Shown here: piece by piece, positions 17,901-24,907 of the stretch
Layout of the letters: each line of letters begins with the position of its first letter
Position numbering within the stretch: position 1 is the stretch's first letter
DNA from: Ruminococcus sp.
Lineage (GTDB): Bacteria; Bacillota; Clostridia; Oscillospirales; Ruminococcaceae
Assembly: GCA_017525915.1 (NCBI GenBank)
Contig: JAFXSC010000027.1
Location: forward strand, 30,772 to 94,771
Length of the DNA stretch: 64,000 nucleotides
Direction of reading: 5' to 3'
Made by a program: the position numbers and the translations under genes
The notes under the pieces: generated by a model
What the model was told of the DNA's origin: nothing
The model's input: only the letters and a program-made list of their open reading frames with translations
Database searches by the model: none

Positions 17901-20126
17901 ACCGGGGATACAATCTTAACTATCAGCCCATGGGTGGATATTGATAACAAACAAGGCTGGGAACTATGTGCCGAAAAGGTGTGGTCTGACAAGGACTTTG
18001 TCAAGGGTCATGACAACATCTATACCGCTGTCTACCTGAAGAATTCGGACGGCACCGAAACGTTAAAACGGGATTCCATCAGAGAACTCAGAAGCCCTGA
18101 TACAGGAGTATGGTATTATTACGACAAACTTGATGAAGGGCATACATTCTCCGATTATGCCATTTATGAGGTCAAACTGAGCGAGGCACCGACGTCAGTT
18201 ACAGCGGTCGAAGATGCGTTGCGCGGAACAGTGTACGAAGTAGCTGTTTCAGACACCACCAATGTGACAAAGAACGAGGACGGCCCACTGTTTAATGTCG
18301 GCTATATGAAAAACTGGGAGATACAAGCCCAGAAGGATTGGACGATAAACAGCGAGAGTTCGACATACACCGCCGTCTATCTGAAAAACACAGACGGCAG
18401 CGAAACGCTGCTGGAGGATTCCATCAGAAAGCTCGATGCCCCGAATACCGAAGTATCTTATACCTTTGAGACTCTTAAGCGGGGTCATACTTTTTCTGAT
18501 TATGCCGTTTATGAGGTGGATCTGAATCAATATCCGACATCGGTGCAGGGAACAGAGCAAATCGTGACGGTTTCAGAGCCCGGTCTTGTGACAAAAAAAC
18601 CTGCGGATGGTTCGTTCAGTTATGTAAAGCCTTCGGAGAACGGCAGCTACCGCGTGAGCTATGATAAAGGTACGCCGACTGGCGGCAAAAATAATGTACG
18701 CACAGATTCGATCACCAATACACGTCAGGGCGGTCTCGTTATTCATCTGTATGAAATGAATGAAATGGGTGAACCAACAACGACTGCTTTGAAGGGCGGC
18801 GTTTTTGAACTGAAAAAGGCGGGTGACGGTACACTGCTTGGCGAATATGTTTCAGACAAAGACGGTCTTGTGACAGTCATGTATGACTTTGATCTGAATC
18901 AAGAGTATATACTTACTGAAACGTCAGCTCCTAAGGGCTATCTGGGTGTACCAAATACCATCACCATTCGCATAAATACTGATGAAGAAGGAACAACTGC
19001 AACGGGCATTACAGTCAGTGGAAACAGCACAGAATGGGCGACAGGAAATTTAAAATCATTGACAGAAGAGATTGTCGCAGAGGTGGATGTCTACAACCCG
19101 AAGTTCGAGGTCAAGTTCAAGAAGGTAGACACTCAGGGGCAGCCGCTGGAAGGCGCGACCTTCTCGATCTATCGCTGCGTCAAAGCTATGCAGAACGGCG
19201 TTGATATTGAACGAATGGACTATTATCCTTTGGAAGGATATAAGGATTTTAAGTCTGCCGGGACAACCGGAATCATTTTTGACATCTGCGAGGCAAATAA
19301 CAATTTGCTGCTTCCCGGAAAGTATTATCTATACGAGGAAGAAGCTCCGACGAATTATATCGGTCTGGAGAAGCCTATCAAATTTGAGATCACCGATATT
19401 GGCGAAGTTCTCATATACGAAATTGCGGCGAATGGAACGGAGACACCGGTAACTTCCAATCAATATTTATCCAAGGAAGGTTATTCCTATCTGTTTACCA
19501 TTCCTAATCAGTTTTCCAGACGTGATTACTATTTCGACATCGAAAAGATCATTTTCGTGGACAAGAATGTTCATGACCGTGATACCGAGCAGAAGTTTAT
19601 TTTCAAGGTTGACAGATTTGATGAGGGTACTGATAATTTCAGCGACAGTAATATCAAAGATTCATTCTATGTCACGCTCAACTGCGATAACGATATTACG
19701 CAGACCTATGTGTACCCGTTCAGCGAGGAAACCGTTGACGGAAAGACGTTCAACAACGATAAAACAATTACCTGTCGAGACGGATATAGCTTCCCGGCCG
19801 CAATCTGGAACGGGAGAAAAACGGTTCATGTTTCAAGCGATGGCGTATACCGTGTTTCGGAGGTTTCGGGCTGGTCGTCAACAGATTATGATTTCTGGCC
19901 GGGTTCAAATGTGTATAAGGGGTATGGTTCTCCTGTCCGGCAGGGACAGTCCGACGGATACGTTATCTTTGATACGTCCGCAGTTAAGGCGGATCAGTTC
20001 AAAAACGATACCGCTACGATAAACGGCAATGTTGAATACCGCCCGACCGCAAGCTTCACGAACAGCGAGACCGAATATGCATATCTCAGCTCACAGGCTT
20101 ATGCAGACAACAAGATCAACCGATAA
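11973..20126 (+). CDS. Giant secreted adhesin (fibro-slime, Cna-B and SpaA domains)
   Basis: Secreted protein of 2717 residues, the largest gene here. It has a signal peptide (about 1-31), then a region with at least four repeats of about 135 residues introduced by DPYHLNGQTYG, LALDGKTD, DPLGLDGKTYG and DPYGLDGRSFG (about 390, 556, 695 and 830). A fibro-slime/PA14-like domain lies at about 1410-1600 (FTGDDDFWLYVDGELVIDLG and FYMERGAGASNLHMRFNI), interrupted by a helical insert near 1490-1565. Two Cna-B-like units follow (about 1990 and 2110, both with YTAVYLKNxDGxETL and GHTFSDYAxYEV). Two SpaA-like units come next (about 2255 and 2375; KGGVFELKKAGDG, LEGATFSIYRC). A final domain ends NKINR. 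There is no LPXTG-like signal or C-terminal helix, which is unusual for such an adhesin. It may be linked through a pilin or the PPKTG protein. AAAGG precedes ATG 11973. Confidence 0.87.
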   Translation: MFGKMTNRLISFLTAAVLTTSNVLQIAPVVAVDDGPDLTYQSIELYPNGEEAEQVVTLDGLMPERAEAEAIDVSEEYDGVAAYDITITDDGEEYQPGERYPILVEIVDPVIPESNSIELWHILDDGEREQIFDFTAEEGKVRFFATGFSVYQIVDAIKPLNIIYDVEALSGESTHGIYEIETIGTSTDFVYNVVTPSFDPLTGTATKMNSLQAFKDNLADGFYLSTKRYGYYAINGQENNSRDANRTGIALTRIYKTNNIHNNLTNAYEAGAKKFYFEEVDANNSYYKIYTMADDGTTRKYVSHNGTTNNVFLTNDENNSDSTLTYETVWKVGYNSDYFYFQDIYGSFNDKDCFLSETARDNNTSRGLTIYNNGYTDGGAQFYLWTYSPPELTEDPYHLNGQTYGLINNNGTKGYALMAGKPSTNQATDLGIVEVNRGTGSYTSQYGISGWTFEWIPGTLTYYVSAKADNGADQKYLKLNAAGISLVDASEASAIMVTPDRTTGRIKLTVPSMNASIIRSGSARFMKDKNTVTTETNYTNELRLFDLVEIPTTADALALDGKTDILVYNNQYAVLSTGNGSTLNRQAVTVKSETEYVYFNDLTEWTFTNVDTNRYIISTEIDGVTKYLKIVNGNGKVFLSDTEFILTVLSDDNKIKISNTTDKRWLGHGNSAFQSKNESDAASLNLASTTPAPTSDPLGLDGKTYGVIACDAENNKGIVLNSKTQLTYDAANKKYINTTEMLSGWTFHWEGENKYTLTNSEGKYLNSTFGVSDTAQVFAVIKDGDAITMYNPENSKVLSWNESLLKFDFQSPNTTMPHYFHLVDLSNQPTDPYGLDGRSFGLMYYQNGVYGYTMQAKANSDSSALQSYSTETRVNPLTHNYVNFVTEEDDAVSFWKFKHVADDYYQLSANTDNGVKYLNITSAGKLQLSDTPQSIRVNPGSGSYAGMIQLYAEGKYVEFTTSTFSAKNFDINNKGLFWLNLIEDVSMLIPDDFVVYTAKKVGVSEREEGNPNKYKVRNNEPGETPVHNEIIIYTRVWDATQNRYRFYAIDHDGSLVECYERGDNIMWIGSQVNTLKWTFIEYLYDDGTTTNYYDLYNPYSGKYIVPQIKDGQILVTEDQPRGINMPGRREGEYYTQFIKWDDANYAFAAVRANNTDTAIESCKKKQGDTFYFAHLDTSADLNEVETVDNSKYGITMKMVDFNGATINTDEAGNKLGCDTTVEQHTVMGRSHWSREDALKADSGLLSTNLEGEYPTALLTNNSLGVLFDKADTHVVNHLFIQSTLEQSGYFEYDSCQNFATLKDADDHDFGNPSKNSAGEYLFLVEENGYQVVKAYADPSTAPAGAKQIYDFRVTKELATYDSGGDKPSLKHCQFLPYDGIDAGYYATTNGWNLYDALQEPLSDSDPRKYERLHKIDTVDNYFGMELEASFIQTPNGKDNWNHPIIFEFTGDDDFWLYVDGELVIDLGGVHSALEGTVNFATGEVVVNGVPNTLRDIFYKNYRGYTPEEAVANIKRLKGKNNLTLQDIEADPELKAIYDRYMERHHTPEEAQQYVEKLFKETDDGHYVFKDYTKHTMKIFYMERGAGASNLHMRFNISSVNPGSVMLTKQVETKDENGNEIQTGIDGELDENLLQFPYQIWFATKDVQEAAVAAYKTTHEITAELEEPQIIEALNEYAALNPDAMLLTPDTDNFSIGYQQSARPIRYEESFTDNRNDTFHKVFFLYPGMSADIRFPEDTLYYKIIECGIDSNVYDITDIEGGDGNTNVNGATELPWTKVSDRPNVVYKNTVAKNAFKPLRITKILFDDQGNKVSYEDDSERYTFRLYLTDGISDNLKLTNMYKYHVLDPSGNYCTWDSNTGDFVSTGKSDLSQLQDKLDLISFETSINGAISNIPPEYTVEVPNLPLHSYFMVEERADETPRGYKYLRFSDHGTGNNLYPASFNKQDTVIVNGKTHTIKEEDRQCAGQIPEDIKDNDTGDTILTISPWVDIDNKQGWELCAEKVWSDKDFVKGHDNIYTAVYLKNSDGTETLKRDSIRELRSPDTGVWYYYDKLDEGHTFSDYAIYEVKLSEAPTSVTAVEDALRGTVYEVAVSDTTNVTKNEDGPLFNVGYMKNWEIQAQKDWTINSESSTYTAVYLKNTDGSETLLEDSIRKLDAPNTEVSYTFETLKRGHTFSDYAVYEVDLNQYPTSVQGTEQIVTVSEPGLVTKKPADGSFSYVKPSENGSYRVSYDKGTPTGGKNNVRTDSITNTRQGGLVIHLYEMNEMGEPTTTALKGGVFELKKAGDGTLLGEYVSDKDGLVTVMYDFDLNQEYILTETSAPKGYLGVPNTITIRINTDEEGTTATGITVSGNSTEWATGNLKSLTEEIVAEVDVYNPKFEVKFKKVDTQGQPLEGATFSIYRCVKAMQNGVDIERMDYYPLEGYKDFKSAGTTGIIFDICEANNNLLLPGKYYLYEEEAPTNYIGLEKPIKFEITDIGEVLIYEIAANGTETPVTSNQYLSKEGYSYLFTIPNQFSRRDYYFDIEKIIFVDKNVHDRDTEQKFIFKVDRFDEGTDNFSDSNIKDSFYVTLNCDNDITQTYVYPFSEETVDGKTFNNDKTITCRDGYSFPAAIWNGRKTVHVSSDGVYRVSEVSGWSSTDYDFWPGSNVYKGYGSPVRQGQSDGYVIFDTSAVKADQFKNDTATINGNVEYRPTASFTNSETEYAYLSSQAYADNKINR

Positions 20127-20146
20127 TACGAAAGGAGGAGCGATGC

Positions 20147-20830
20147 ATGAATAAGAAAAAGAAAAAGAAACGAACGATTATCATTTGCAGTAGTCTCATA
20201 GCAGTATTGCTCATCACTCCTCTGATCGTATTCGCATTGGTGTATTACAGTAATCGTCGAACGAACTCATTTCAGCCTGCCGAAGCGAATATTCAGGTGA
20301 AGGAAGGCAACGAGGTCGGTGACGAGATTAATAATACTGCCGACTACAAATGGACAGCAACTGATGACGGTAATTTTTACAAAGTTGAAAAGCCGGTTCA
20401 AATTTATGATGAGCGGAAAAAGAACGATGAGTATCTGCGTGTGCGCTTTATACCGATGTGGTATGACACAGACGGAAACGTAGTTGGCGGGGCAGATGAA
20501 TTTTCTGATTTCAGTAGTTTTGCTCTGGACAATGAGGAGCAATCACAGGCAACAGCACTCCTGTTCAAGAATTCATCCGGTACTGAGCTCCTGAAGCTGA
20601 ATCTGGATCCGAACTGGAGCGATAGCTGGAGCTATAATACATCAGATCAATGCTTCTATTATAAAGCTGCAATCAAGTCAGGAGATATATCTTCTACATT
20701 GATGACAGGAGCACAAATCTCTAAAGCTGTATTTGACAGCACAGAGGAGTATACACTGCATATTGAGGTTCTCGCCGATGCGATCCAGACAAGCGGTGAT
20801 CCGAAAAACGACCGGAACTGGTCAGAATAA
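20147..20830 (+). CDS. Small TasA/camelysin-like fibre protein
   Basis: Membrane-exported protein of 227 residues. AAAGGAGGAG (20131-20140) precedes ATG 20147; the ATG at 20143 stops after three codons. A Lys-rich start (NKKKKKKR) is followed by one hydrophobic helix (about 10-33), then a beta-rich domain. The tail EEYTLHIEVLADAIQTSGD resembles the end of TasA/camelysin-family proteins, where AIQ near the C-terminus is common. It lacks the clear SipW signature of the other two proteins, so it may stay anchored by its helix. It is the last gene of the surface locus and ends in a strong terminator. Confidence 0.72.
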   Translation: MNKKKKKKRTIIICSSLIAVLLITPLIVFALVYYSNRRTNSFQPAEANIQVKEGNEVGDEINNTADYKWTATDDGNFYKVEKPVQIYDERKKNDEYLRVRFIPMWYDTDGNVVGGADEFSDFSSFALDNEEQSQATALLFKNSSGTELLKLNLDPNWSDSWSYNTSDQCFYYKAAIKSGDISSTLMTGAQISKAVFDSTEEYTLHIEVLADAIQTSGDPKNDRNWSE

Positions 20831-20839
20831 CAACAAACA

Positions 20840-20886
20840 AGCGGCTACGGAAAGAAGCAACCTGCTTCCGATGTAGCCGCTTTTTA
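20840..20886 (+). terminator. Terminator of the surface-fibre locus
   Basis: GCGGCTAC (20841-20848) pairs with GTAGCCGC (20873-20880), with an inner stem GAAGCA/TGCTTC, followed by TTTTTATTT. Confidence 0.95.
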
Positions 20887-20937
20887 TTTCTGTACCGTAA
20901 GCGCCAGATGAACCAAGCCTTGCCCACATAAACTGAA

Positions 20938-20959
20938 CGAGCCGAGGAAACTCGGCTCG
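20938..20959 (-). terminator. Perfect hairpin with tetraloop, perhaps a displaced terminator
   Basis: CGAGCCGAG (20938-20946), GAAA, CTCGGCTCG (20951-20959), a perfect 9-pair stem. Read on the minus strand it is followed by TTCAGTTTATG. If the element at 21014-24987 is removed, it lies about 60 bases after the 44-residue peptide gene on the minus strand and could have ended that operon. The T-run is weak. Confidence 0.4.
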
Positions 20960-21005
20960 AAGTGTATCTGTGTAACGCTTATGTCTGTTTGCTGGTAATA
21001 TGAAC

Positions 21006-21013
21006 GTCACAAA
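21006..21013 (+). repeat. 8 bp target-site duplication, left copy
   Basis: GTCACAAA directly before the GTAAGG end of the mobile element. The identical direct copy lies at 24988-24995. Confidence 0.85.
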
Positions 21014-21093
21014 GTAAGGGTAAAATGTTCCGCGTCTTCCCATCCGGTGTCAAAAATGGTATAATGGAATCCTAAGCAAGTCATTGGACTTGT
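21014..21093 (+). repeat. Terminal inverted repeat, left, with built-in promoter
   Basis: Begins GTAAGGGTAAAATG and matches the reverse complement of 24908-24987 at 73 of 80 positions. It contains TGGTATAAT (extended -10) reading inward. Confidence 0.85.
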
Positions 21094-21123
21094 GAAAAAT
21101 CATTCAGCCGAACAATATGGAGC

Positions 21124-22158
21124 TTACAGCACCACCTGATTCTTTCCGTTGTTTTTTCCAAAGTACAGCTTTTCATCCGCCTTTGAGATCCAGATATCAC
21201 TCGACAAGCTCTCATTATAGCTACAGACACCGATTGTCACAGTAATTCTGAGGTCACTGCCCTCATAGCGGAATACCTCGTCAGCGATCTTTTTTCGGAG
21301 AGCTTCAAGCCGCTCAGAACCGCAAGACTTTCTTTCGCTGAGAATGATAAACTCCTCACCGCCCCATCGGCAGACAATACAGTCCTTGCAGGTCTCCTGT
21401 GCAAGCACTGCAATCTGATGCAGGATATAGTCACCACAGTTGTGTCCGTAGGTGTCATTGACCTTCTTGAAGTCATCTATATCAAGCAGCGCGATCCAAC
21501 GATCTACCGGACTCTTGGTCTCCATCTGATTCAACGCAGCAAGAAGATAATGACGGTTATACAGACCCGTGAGGTTATCGACCATTGCCATACGCTCCAG
21601 CTTTTCCTCGTTACGGATTGCTATATTGTGGAAAAGATATAGGAAAAGTATCACGATACTGAACGTAGCGACTGAATTGAAGATGATGTGAATATCAATG
21701 GCACTTCTCGGAACATTATAGATCGGGTCGTGAAATCTTGCATAAACATACACACCGATATAACAAGCGACATGAACAGCGATCATAGGTACAAAGGGCA
21801 GTTCCTTTTTCAGCACCCGCTTGTGGAGATAGCCGAAATAGCTGATGCAGGTAATCATTCCGACGGCATAAAGCTGAAAAGCCGGCTCTGTACCCATGCA
21901 AACCACACCTGTTATCATAAACCCGAGAATGACTGCGCAAATTATCACGGTTGAGGTCAGATAATGCTTTTTCAGGATGAGATAGATATTGGTCGTGTTA
22001 ATGACCAGCTTCACATAAATAACATATCTGATGATGGGCATATCATAGATGATTCCCATGCTTAAGAAAAATACATCTGTGAAGAGCAGAAACCCGCCGA
22101 AGAACAGCGTCAGATTTCGTATCAAAGCTGTGTTTTTATCCGATTCATTCATATGCAT
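21124..22158 (-). CDS. Membrane diguanylate cyclase (GGDEF)
   Basis: Makes cyclic-di-GMP from two GTP. About 344 residues. The first 185 hold six or so hydrophobic helices forming a membrane sensor without a family I can name. The GGDEF domain follows (about 190-344) with MVDNLTGLYNRHYL, DIDDFKKVNDTYGH and the intact active-site loop RWGGEEFIIL. The RxxD inhibition site expected five residues before GGEEF is not there. GGAG at 22163-22166 could serve ATG 22158 or ATG 22152; GTG 22161 is also in frame. The EAL gene ends 12 bases upstream, so synthesis and breakdown of the messenger are encoded in one operon, within the mobile element. The stop lies 30 bases from the left terminal repeat. Confidence 0.9.
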   Translation of the reverse strand: MHMNESDKNTALIRNLTLFFGGFLLFTDVFFLSMGIIYDMPIIRYVIYVKLVINTTNIYLILKKHYLTSTVIICAVILGFMITGVVCMGTEPAFQLYAVGMITCISYFGYLHKRVLKKELPFVPMIAVHVACYIGVYVYARFHDPIYNVPRSAIDIHIIFNSVATFSIVILFLYLFHNIAIRNEEKLERMAMVDNLTGLYNRHYLLAALNQMETKSPVDRWIALLDIDDFKKVNDTYGHNCGDYILHQIAVLAQETCKDCIVCRWGGEEFIILSERKSCGSERLEALRKKIADEVFRYEGSDLRITVTIGVCSYNESLSSDIWISKADEKLYFGKNNGKNQVVL

Positions 22159-22170
22159 CACGCTCCGATC

Positions 22171-23709
22171 TCAAACAGACTGTATCGTATAGAGGTACTT
22201 TCCGTCCTCCAATTTTGAAATCCGGATATTTTTTAGTTTGTAGCCGCTGCCGCCGCGAACCTTGAACGACTGCTGAATATAGTCTTCCACTCGCTTTTTG
22301 AGAGTATCAAGGTCGAAAAACGCCAGATATCTATCCCGATCCTCCGGGTGAACTTCTGTAGCGGCGAATTCAGTGATTCCTTTCCTCAGTGAAACCGTGC
22401 CATAGATTTTCGCAAATCCGGCATTGGAATAGATCTGTACGGCACCGTCCTTATCCGGAGTGATCTCTGTGACAAGATCATAGGTTGCATACAGCGACTG
22501 GCTGTATTTGAGAACGAGGTAATCGCTTCGTTCTGAGCTGATGATATGAACGGTTGATGCAATGAGATGCCTGTCTCCGGAGGATGCGATCAGTTTGGTT
22601 GTAAATGTATATACAACATCTCTTATGATGTTATCTATTTTCTGAATGCCGCCGGGATAAATGGTTCTCTCGATCTGACGCATAAATCGGTCATAGTATG
22701 CATATCGTTCGTCATTGACATCGTTTTCAATCTGCTCTATGGAGTTGTAGCCGAGCTTCTTTATCTCCTCTGAATAGGCGGCATTCACATAAGGATATGA
22801 TATCTTGCCATGATTGTACTCGATTAAAGCTATCGGAGCCGTTCCACAAACATAGTCCGTATTGTTTTCTGACAGATCGAGTGTTGTCATAAGCGGATCA
22901 CCGCTTAAAAAATCAATTTCTCCTGCTTTGTTCCAGAATTCACGTTCACTTCTTGTTTCTGAGGAGTGGGTTTCCAGATAGGCTAATAAGTCCGCCTCAC
23001 ACATCGGCTTTGCAAAATAATACCCCTGTAATATCTCGCAGCCAATGTCTCTGAGAAATGCAAGCTGTTCTTCGGTCTCCACGCCCTCTGACAGCGTGTG
23101 AATTCCGATAGCTTTGGACATATTGACAATAGAGGAGATGATTTTTCTGGAACGGACATCGAACTTCCTAAGCAGCGACATATCGATTTTCAGGACGTCG
23201 AACGGATAATCGCGCAGCACGTTCAAAGACGAGTACCCGCTTCCGAAATCATCCATCCAGATACTGAAGCCTGCATTATGGAACTGTTCAAACAGTCTTT
23301 GCGTGTTCTCAGGATTTGTGAGCATTGTGCTTTCCGTGATTTCAAAATGAATTGCGCTGGCCGGAACATGGTAGCGATTCAGGATATCTGTGATCTCACG
23401 GAACATATCTGTCTCCACGAAATCAAGTCTTGACAGGTTGATAGAAAATATCATGTCCTTGCAGTCATTTTGCTGATAGTAGCGACAGACATTCTCTACC
23501 ATTGCCAGATCGAGCTTGTGTATCAGCTTGTGTTCTTCCAGTGAGTTTATAAACTCACCGGGCGGTATCAGTCCTCGCTCCGGATCGTCCCATCGTGCCA
23601 AAGCCTCGGCACCAAAGACCTTGCCGGAGATGGTACGGGTCAACGGTTGGAAGAATGCCTTAATATACCCGTTGTTCAGGGCTTCTTCAAATCTGTTTAC
23701 AAAATCCAT
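22171..23709 (-). CDS. Cyclic-di-GMP phosphodiesterase (EAL) with C-terminal PAS-like region
   Basis: Cleaves cyclic-di-GMP. 512 residues with the EAL domain first (about 1-245). Visible motifs are AEALARW, INLSRLDF, FEITEST, MDDFGSGYSSL, LKIDMSLL, SEGVET and LQGYYFAKP, so all metal and catalytic positions look intact. Residues of about 280-512 form a PAS-like sensor pair; the order EAL then PAS is reversed from the usual. There is no membrane helix. GAGGTGAT precedes ATG 23709. It stands between the exonuclease remnant and the GGDEF gene and is likely read from the promoter at 24464-24492. Confidence 0.9.
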   Translation of the reverse strand: MDFVNRFEEALNNGYIKAFFQPLTRTISGKVFGAEALARWDDPERGLIPPGEFINSLEEHKLIHKLDLAMVENVCRYYQQNDCKDMIFSINLSRLDFVETDMFREITDILNRYHVPASAIHFEITESTMLTNPENTQRLFEQFHNAGFSIWMDDFGSGYSSLNVLRDYPFDVLKIDMSLLRKFDVRSRKIISSIVNMSKAIGIHTLSEGVETEEQLAFLRDIGCEILQGYYFAKPMCEADLLAYLETHSSETRSEREFWNKAGEIDFLSGDPLMTTLDLSENNTDYVCGTAPIALIEYNHGKISYPYVNAAYSEEIKKLGYNSIEQIENDVNDERYAYYDRFMRQIERTIYPGGIQKIDNIIRDVVYTFTTKLIASSGDRHLIASTVHIISSERSDYLVLKYSQSLYATYDLVTEITPDKDGAVQIYSNAGFAKIYGTVSLRKGITEFAATEVHPEDRDRYLAFFDLDTLKKRVEDYIQQSFKVRGGSGYKLKNIRISKLEDGKYLYTIQSV

Positions 23710-23736
23710 TCTATATCACCTCTAGTCGAGTTATCA

Positions 23737-24277
23737 TCATGTAAGTCTGTATGTCCTGATAAAATCCTTTTCATTTGCGCCGTCAGCAATGTATCTGAGC
23801 AGTATCTCTGCACAGGCTCTACTATCGCTGTCTGCCTTGTGGTGATCCAGAGGGATCCCGTAGTAATCGCATAAGATATTCAGGTTGTGCTTCATCCCCG
23901 GCAGGAGCTTGCGCCCGGCTTGGACGGTACAGAGATAGCGCACTGACTTCTTCCATGTGATATTGTAGGCGGTTAAGCATGCTTTCAAAACAGAAAGATC
24001 GAATACCGCATTGTGAGCAACAAGAACGCCGGACTCCATCCATGGTTTTATAGTTTCCCACAGTTCAGAAAATGTCGGAGCATCTGCCACAGTGAAGTCA
24101 TCTATTCCTGTCAGCTCTATATTAAAGCTATCGAACGGCACTTCTGGGTTTACATAGGAAAAGAGACTATCCGTAATTACACCGTCAGATATTTTTGTAA
24201 TTCCTATTGCGCTCATGCGATTGTTATAGCGGTTGGGTGTTTCTACATCAAATACTATGTAGGTGTGAAGTGTGCAT
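23737..24277 (-). pseudogene. Frameshifted DnaQ-type 3'-5' exonuclease
   Basis: DEDD-family exonuclease. The open part from ATG 24216 has AHNAVFDLSVL (motif II) and HHKADSDSRACAEIL (motif III). The catalytic first motif lies upstream in the same frame as YIVFDVETPN but has no start codon. A good start, ATG 24277 with AAAGGAGG 7 bases before it, is in another frame and stops after nine codons. Removing seven bases just after that ATG (CACACTT, next to a second CACAC) gives M-H-T-Y-I-V-F-D-V-E-T, an ideal N-terminus. This looks like a 7 bp duplication that broke the gene. A product starting at 24216 would lack the DxE residues and be inactive. A sequencing error cannot be excluded. Confidence 0.72.
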
Positions 24278-24307
24278 TGACGCGCCTCCTTTCATTCCAA
24301 CAGCAAC

Positions 24308-24409
24308 TCATGAACATAAATCATCGCAGTGTTTATCTAAGTGAAACACGTTGAGAATGGTAGCTTTCTCGGCAATGTTCGTGCCGACAACTGTGAATTT
24401 ATCGTTCAT
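24308..24409 (-). pseudogene. HsdM N-terminus-like fragment (33 codons)
   Basis: Short ORF with AAGGAG about 9 bases before ATG 24409. The first 19 residues, MNDKFTVVGTNIAEKATIL, look like the start of type I restriction-modification methylase subunits (HsdM, where NKFTVVGTNIAEKATxIW is typical). The remaining 14 residues do not, and the ORF then stops. It is the first gene after the operon promoter, so the fragment may now serve only as a leader providing translation signals. It suggests the cargo region was joined from pieces. Confidence 0.6.
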
Positions 24410-24463
24410 AGGGTATCTACTCCTTGCGATTGCTGATAAGATATGCAATAAGAATATATAGTT

Positions 24464-24492
24464 ATTATATCATATAATTTAAGAAGTGTCAA
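24464..24492 (-). promoter_or_regulatory. Consensus promoter of the element's cyclic-di-GMP operon
   Basis: On the minus strand TTGACA (24492-24487), 17-base spacer, TATAAT (24469-24464). Exact sigma-A consensus, 55 bases before the HsdM-like fragment. Confidence 0.92.
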
Positions 24493-24545
24493 TAAAATTA
24501 ATGTGTAAAATGACATATGTAGTGAAAGGCAATTGTACAAAAAAA

Positions 24546-24577
24546 GCCAGCAGAGCGCGTGGCTCTGCTGGCTTTTG
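24546..24577. terminator. Bidirectional terminator inside the element
   Basis: GCCAGCAGAGC (24546-24556) pairs perfectly with GCTCTGCTGGC (24562-24572). It is followed by TTTTG on the plus strand and by six T on the minus strand. It separates the truncated tnpA ORF from the cyclic-di-GMP operon promoter. Confidence 0.85.
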
Positions 24578-24578
24578 T

Positions 24579-24600
24579 GTAAGCGTAAAGTAAGCGTAAA
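24579..24600 (+). repeat. Tandem 11 bp repeat resembling the element end
   Basis: GTAAGCGTAAA occurs twice in a row (24579-24589 and 24590-24600). It differs by one base from GTAAGGGTAAA at the left end of the element, so it may mark an old inner end of an IS66 copy. Confidence 0.55.
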
Positions 24601-24622
24601 CCGCCAACATAAGCTACCAAAG

Positions 24623-24653
24623 AAACAGACTCACCTTGAAGGTGGGGCTGTTT
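24623..24653 (-). terminator. Hairpin after the truncated tnpA ORF
   Basis: AAACAG (24623-24628) pairs with CTGTTT (24648-24653), with inner CACCTT and AAGGTG. On the minus strand it follows the stop at 24659 and runs into TTTCTTT. Confidence 0.5.
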
Positions 24654-24658
24654 GCATA

Positions 24659-24829
24659 TCAAGTATTGAATGGCAAGCTGATCGTCCCGGCAGGCTGTGA
24701 GAACAATTCTGTCAGATACTGCTCTGTATCCACACCGTTTGCCTGCTGTGCTTCAAGCTGTTCTGCCCATTCCCGCATGCGTACATCCTGCTTTACTGCC
24801 GTGATCGCTGTTGTGGTTTCCGATTGCAT
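24659..24829 (-). CDS. Truncated IS66 accessory protein (TnpA-like), 56 residues
   Basis: Small ORF with GAGGAGG 8 bases before ATG 24829. TTAITAVKQDVRMREWAEQL resembles the N-terminus of IS66-family accessory proteins (TnpA), where VRxxxWAxxI precedes a helix-turn-helix. The expected continuation, a CxxNGI...YYYW-like DNA-binding part, is absent; the product ends SQPAGTISLPFNT. It is transcribed from the promoter in the terminal repeat (TGGTATAAT near 24939). It is probably a remnant of an internally deleted transposase operon. It could also have a new role; nothing shows one. Confidence 0.6.
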   Translation of the reverse strand: MQSETTTAITAVKQDVRMREWAEQLEAQQANGVDTEQYLTELFSQPAGTISLPFNT

Positions 24830-24907
24830 ACCGATTCCTCCTCGTGTCAGTCTAATTTACTCCAATTTAGTCCATTGGACTGATTTAGACTGTCTCAAAT
24901 GGTCTAA

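Noticed and set aside
24216-24216. Exonuclease as an intact gene starting at ATG 24216
   Set aside because: That start leaves out YIVFDVETPN, which is in frame just upstream and carries the catalytic residues, and it has no ribosome site.
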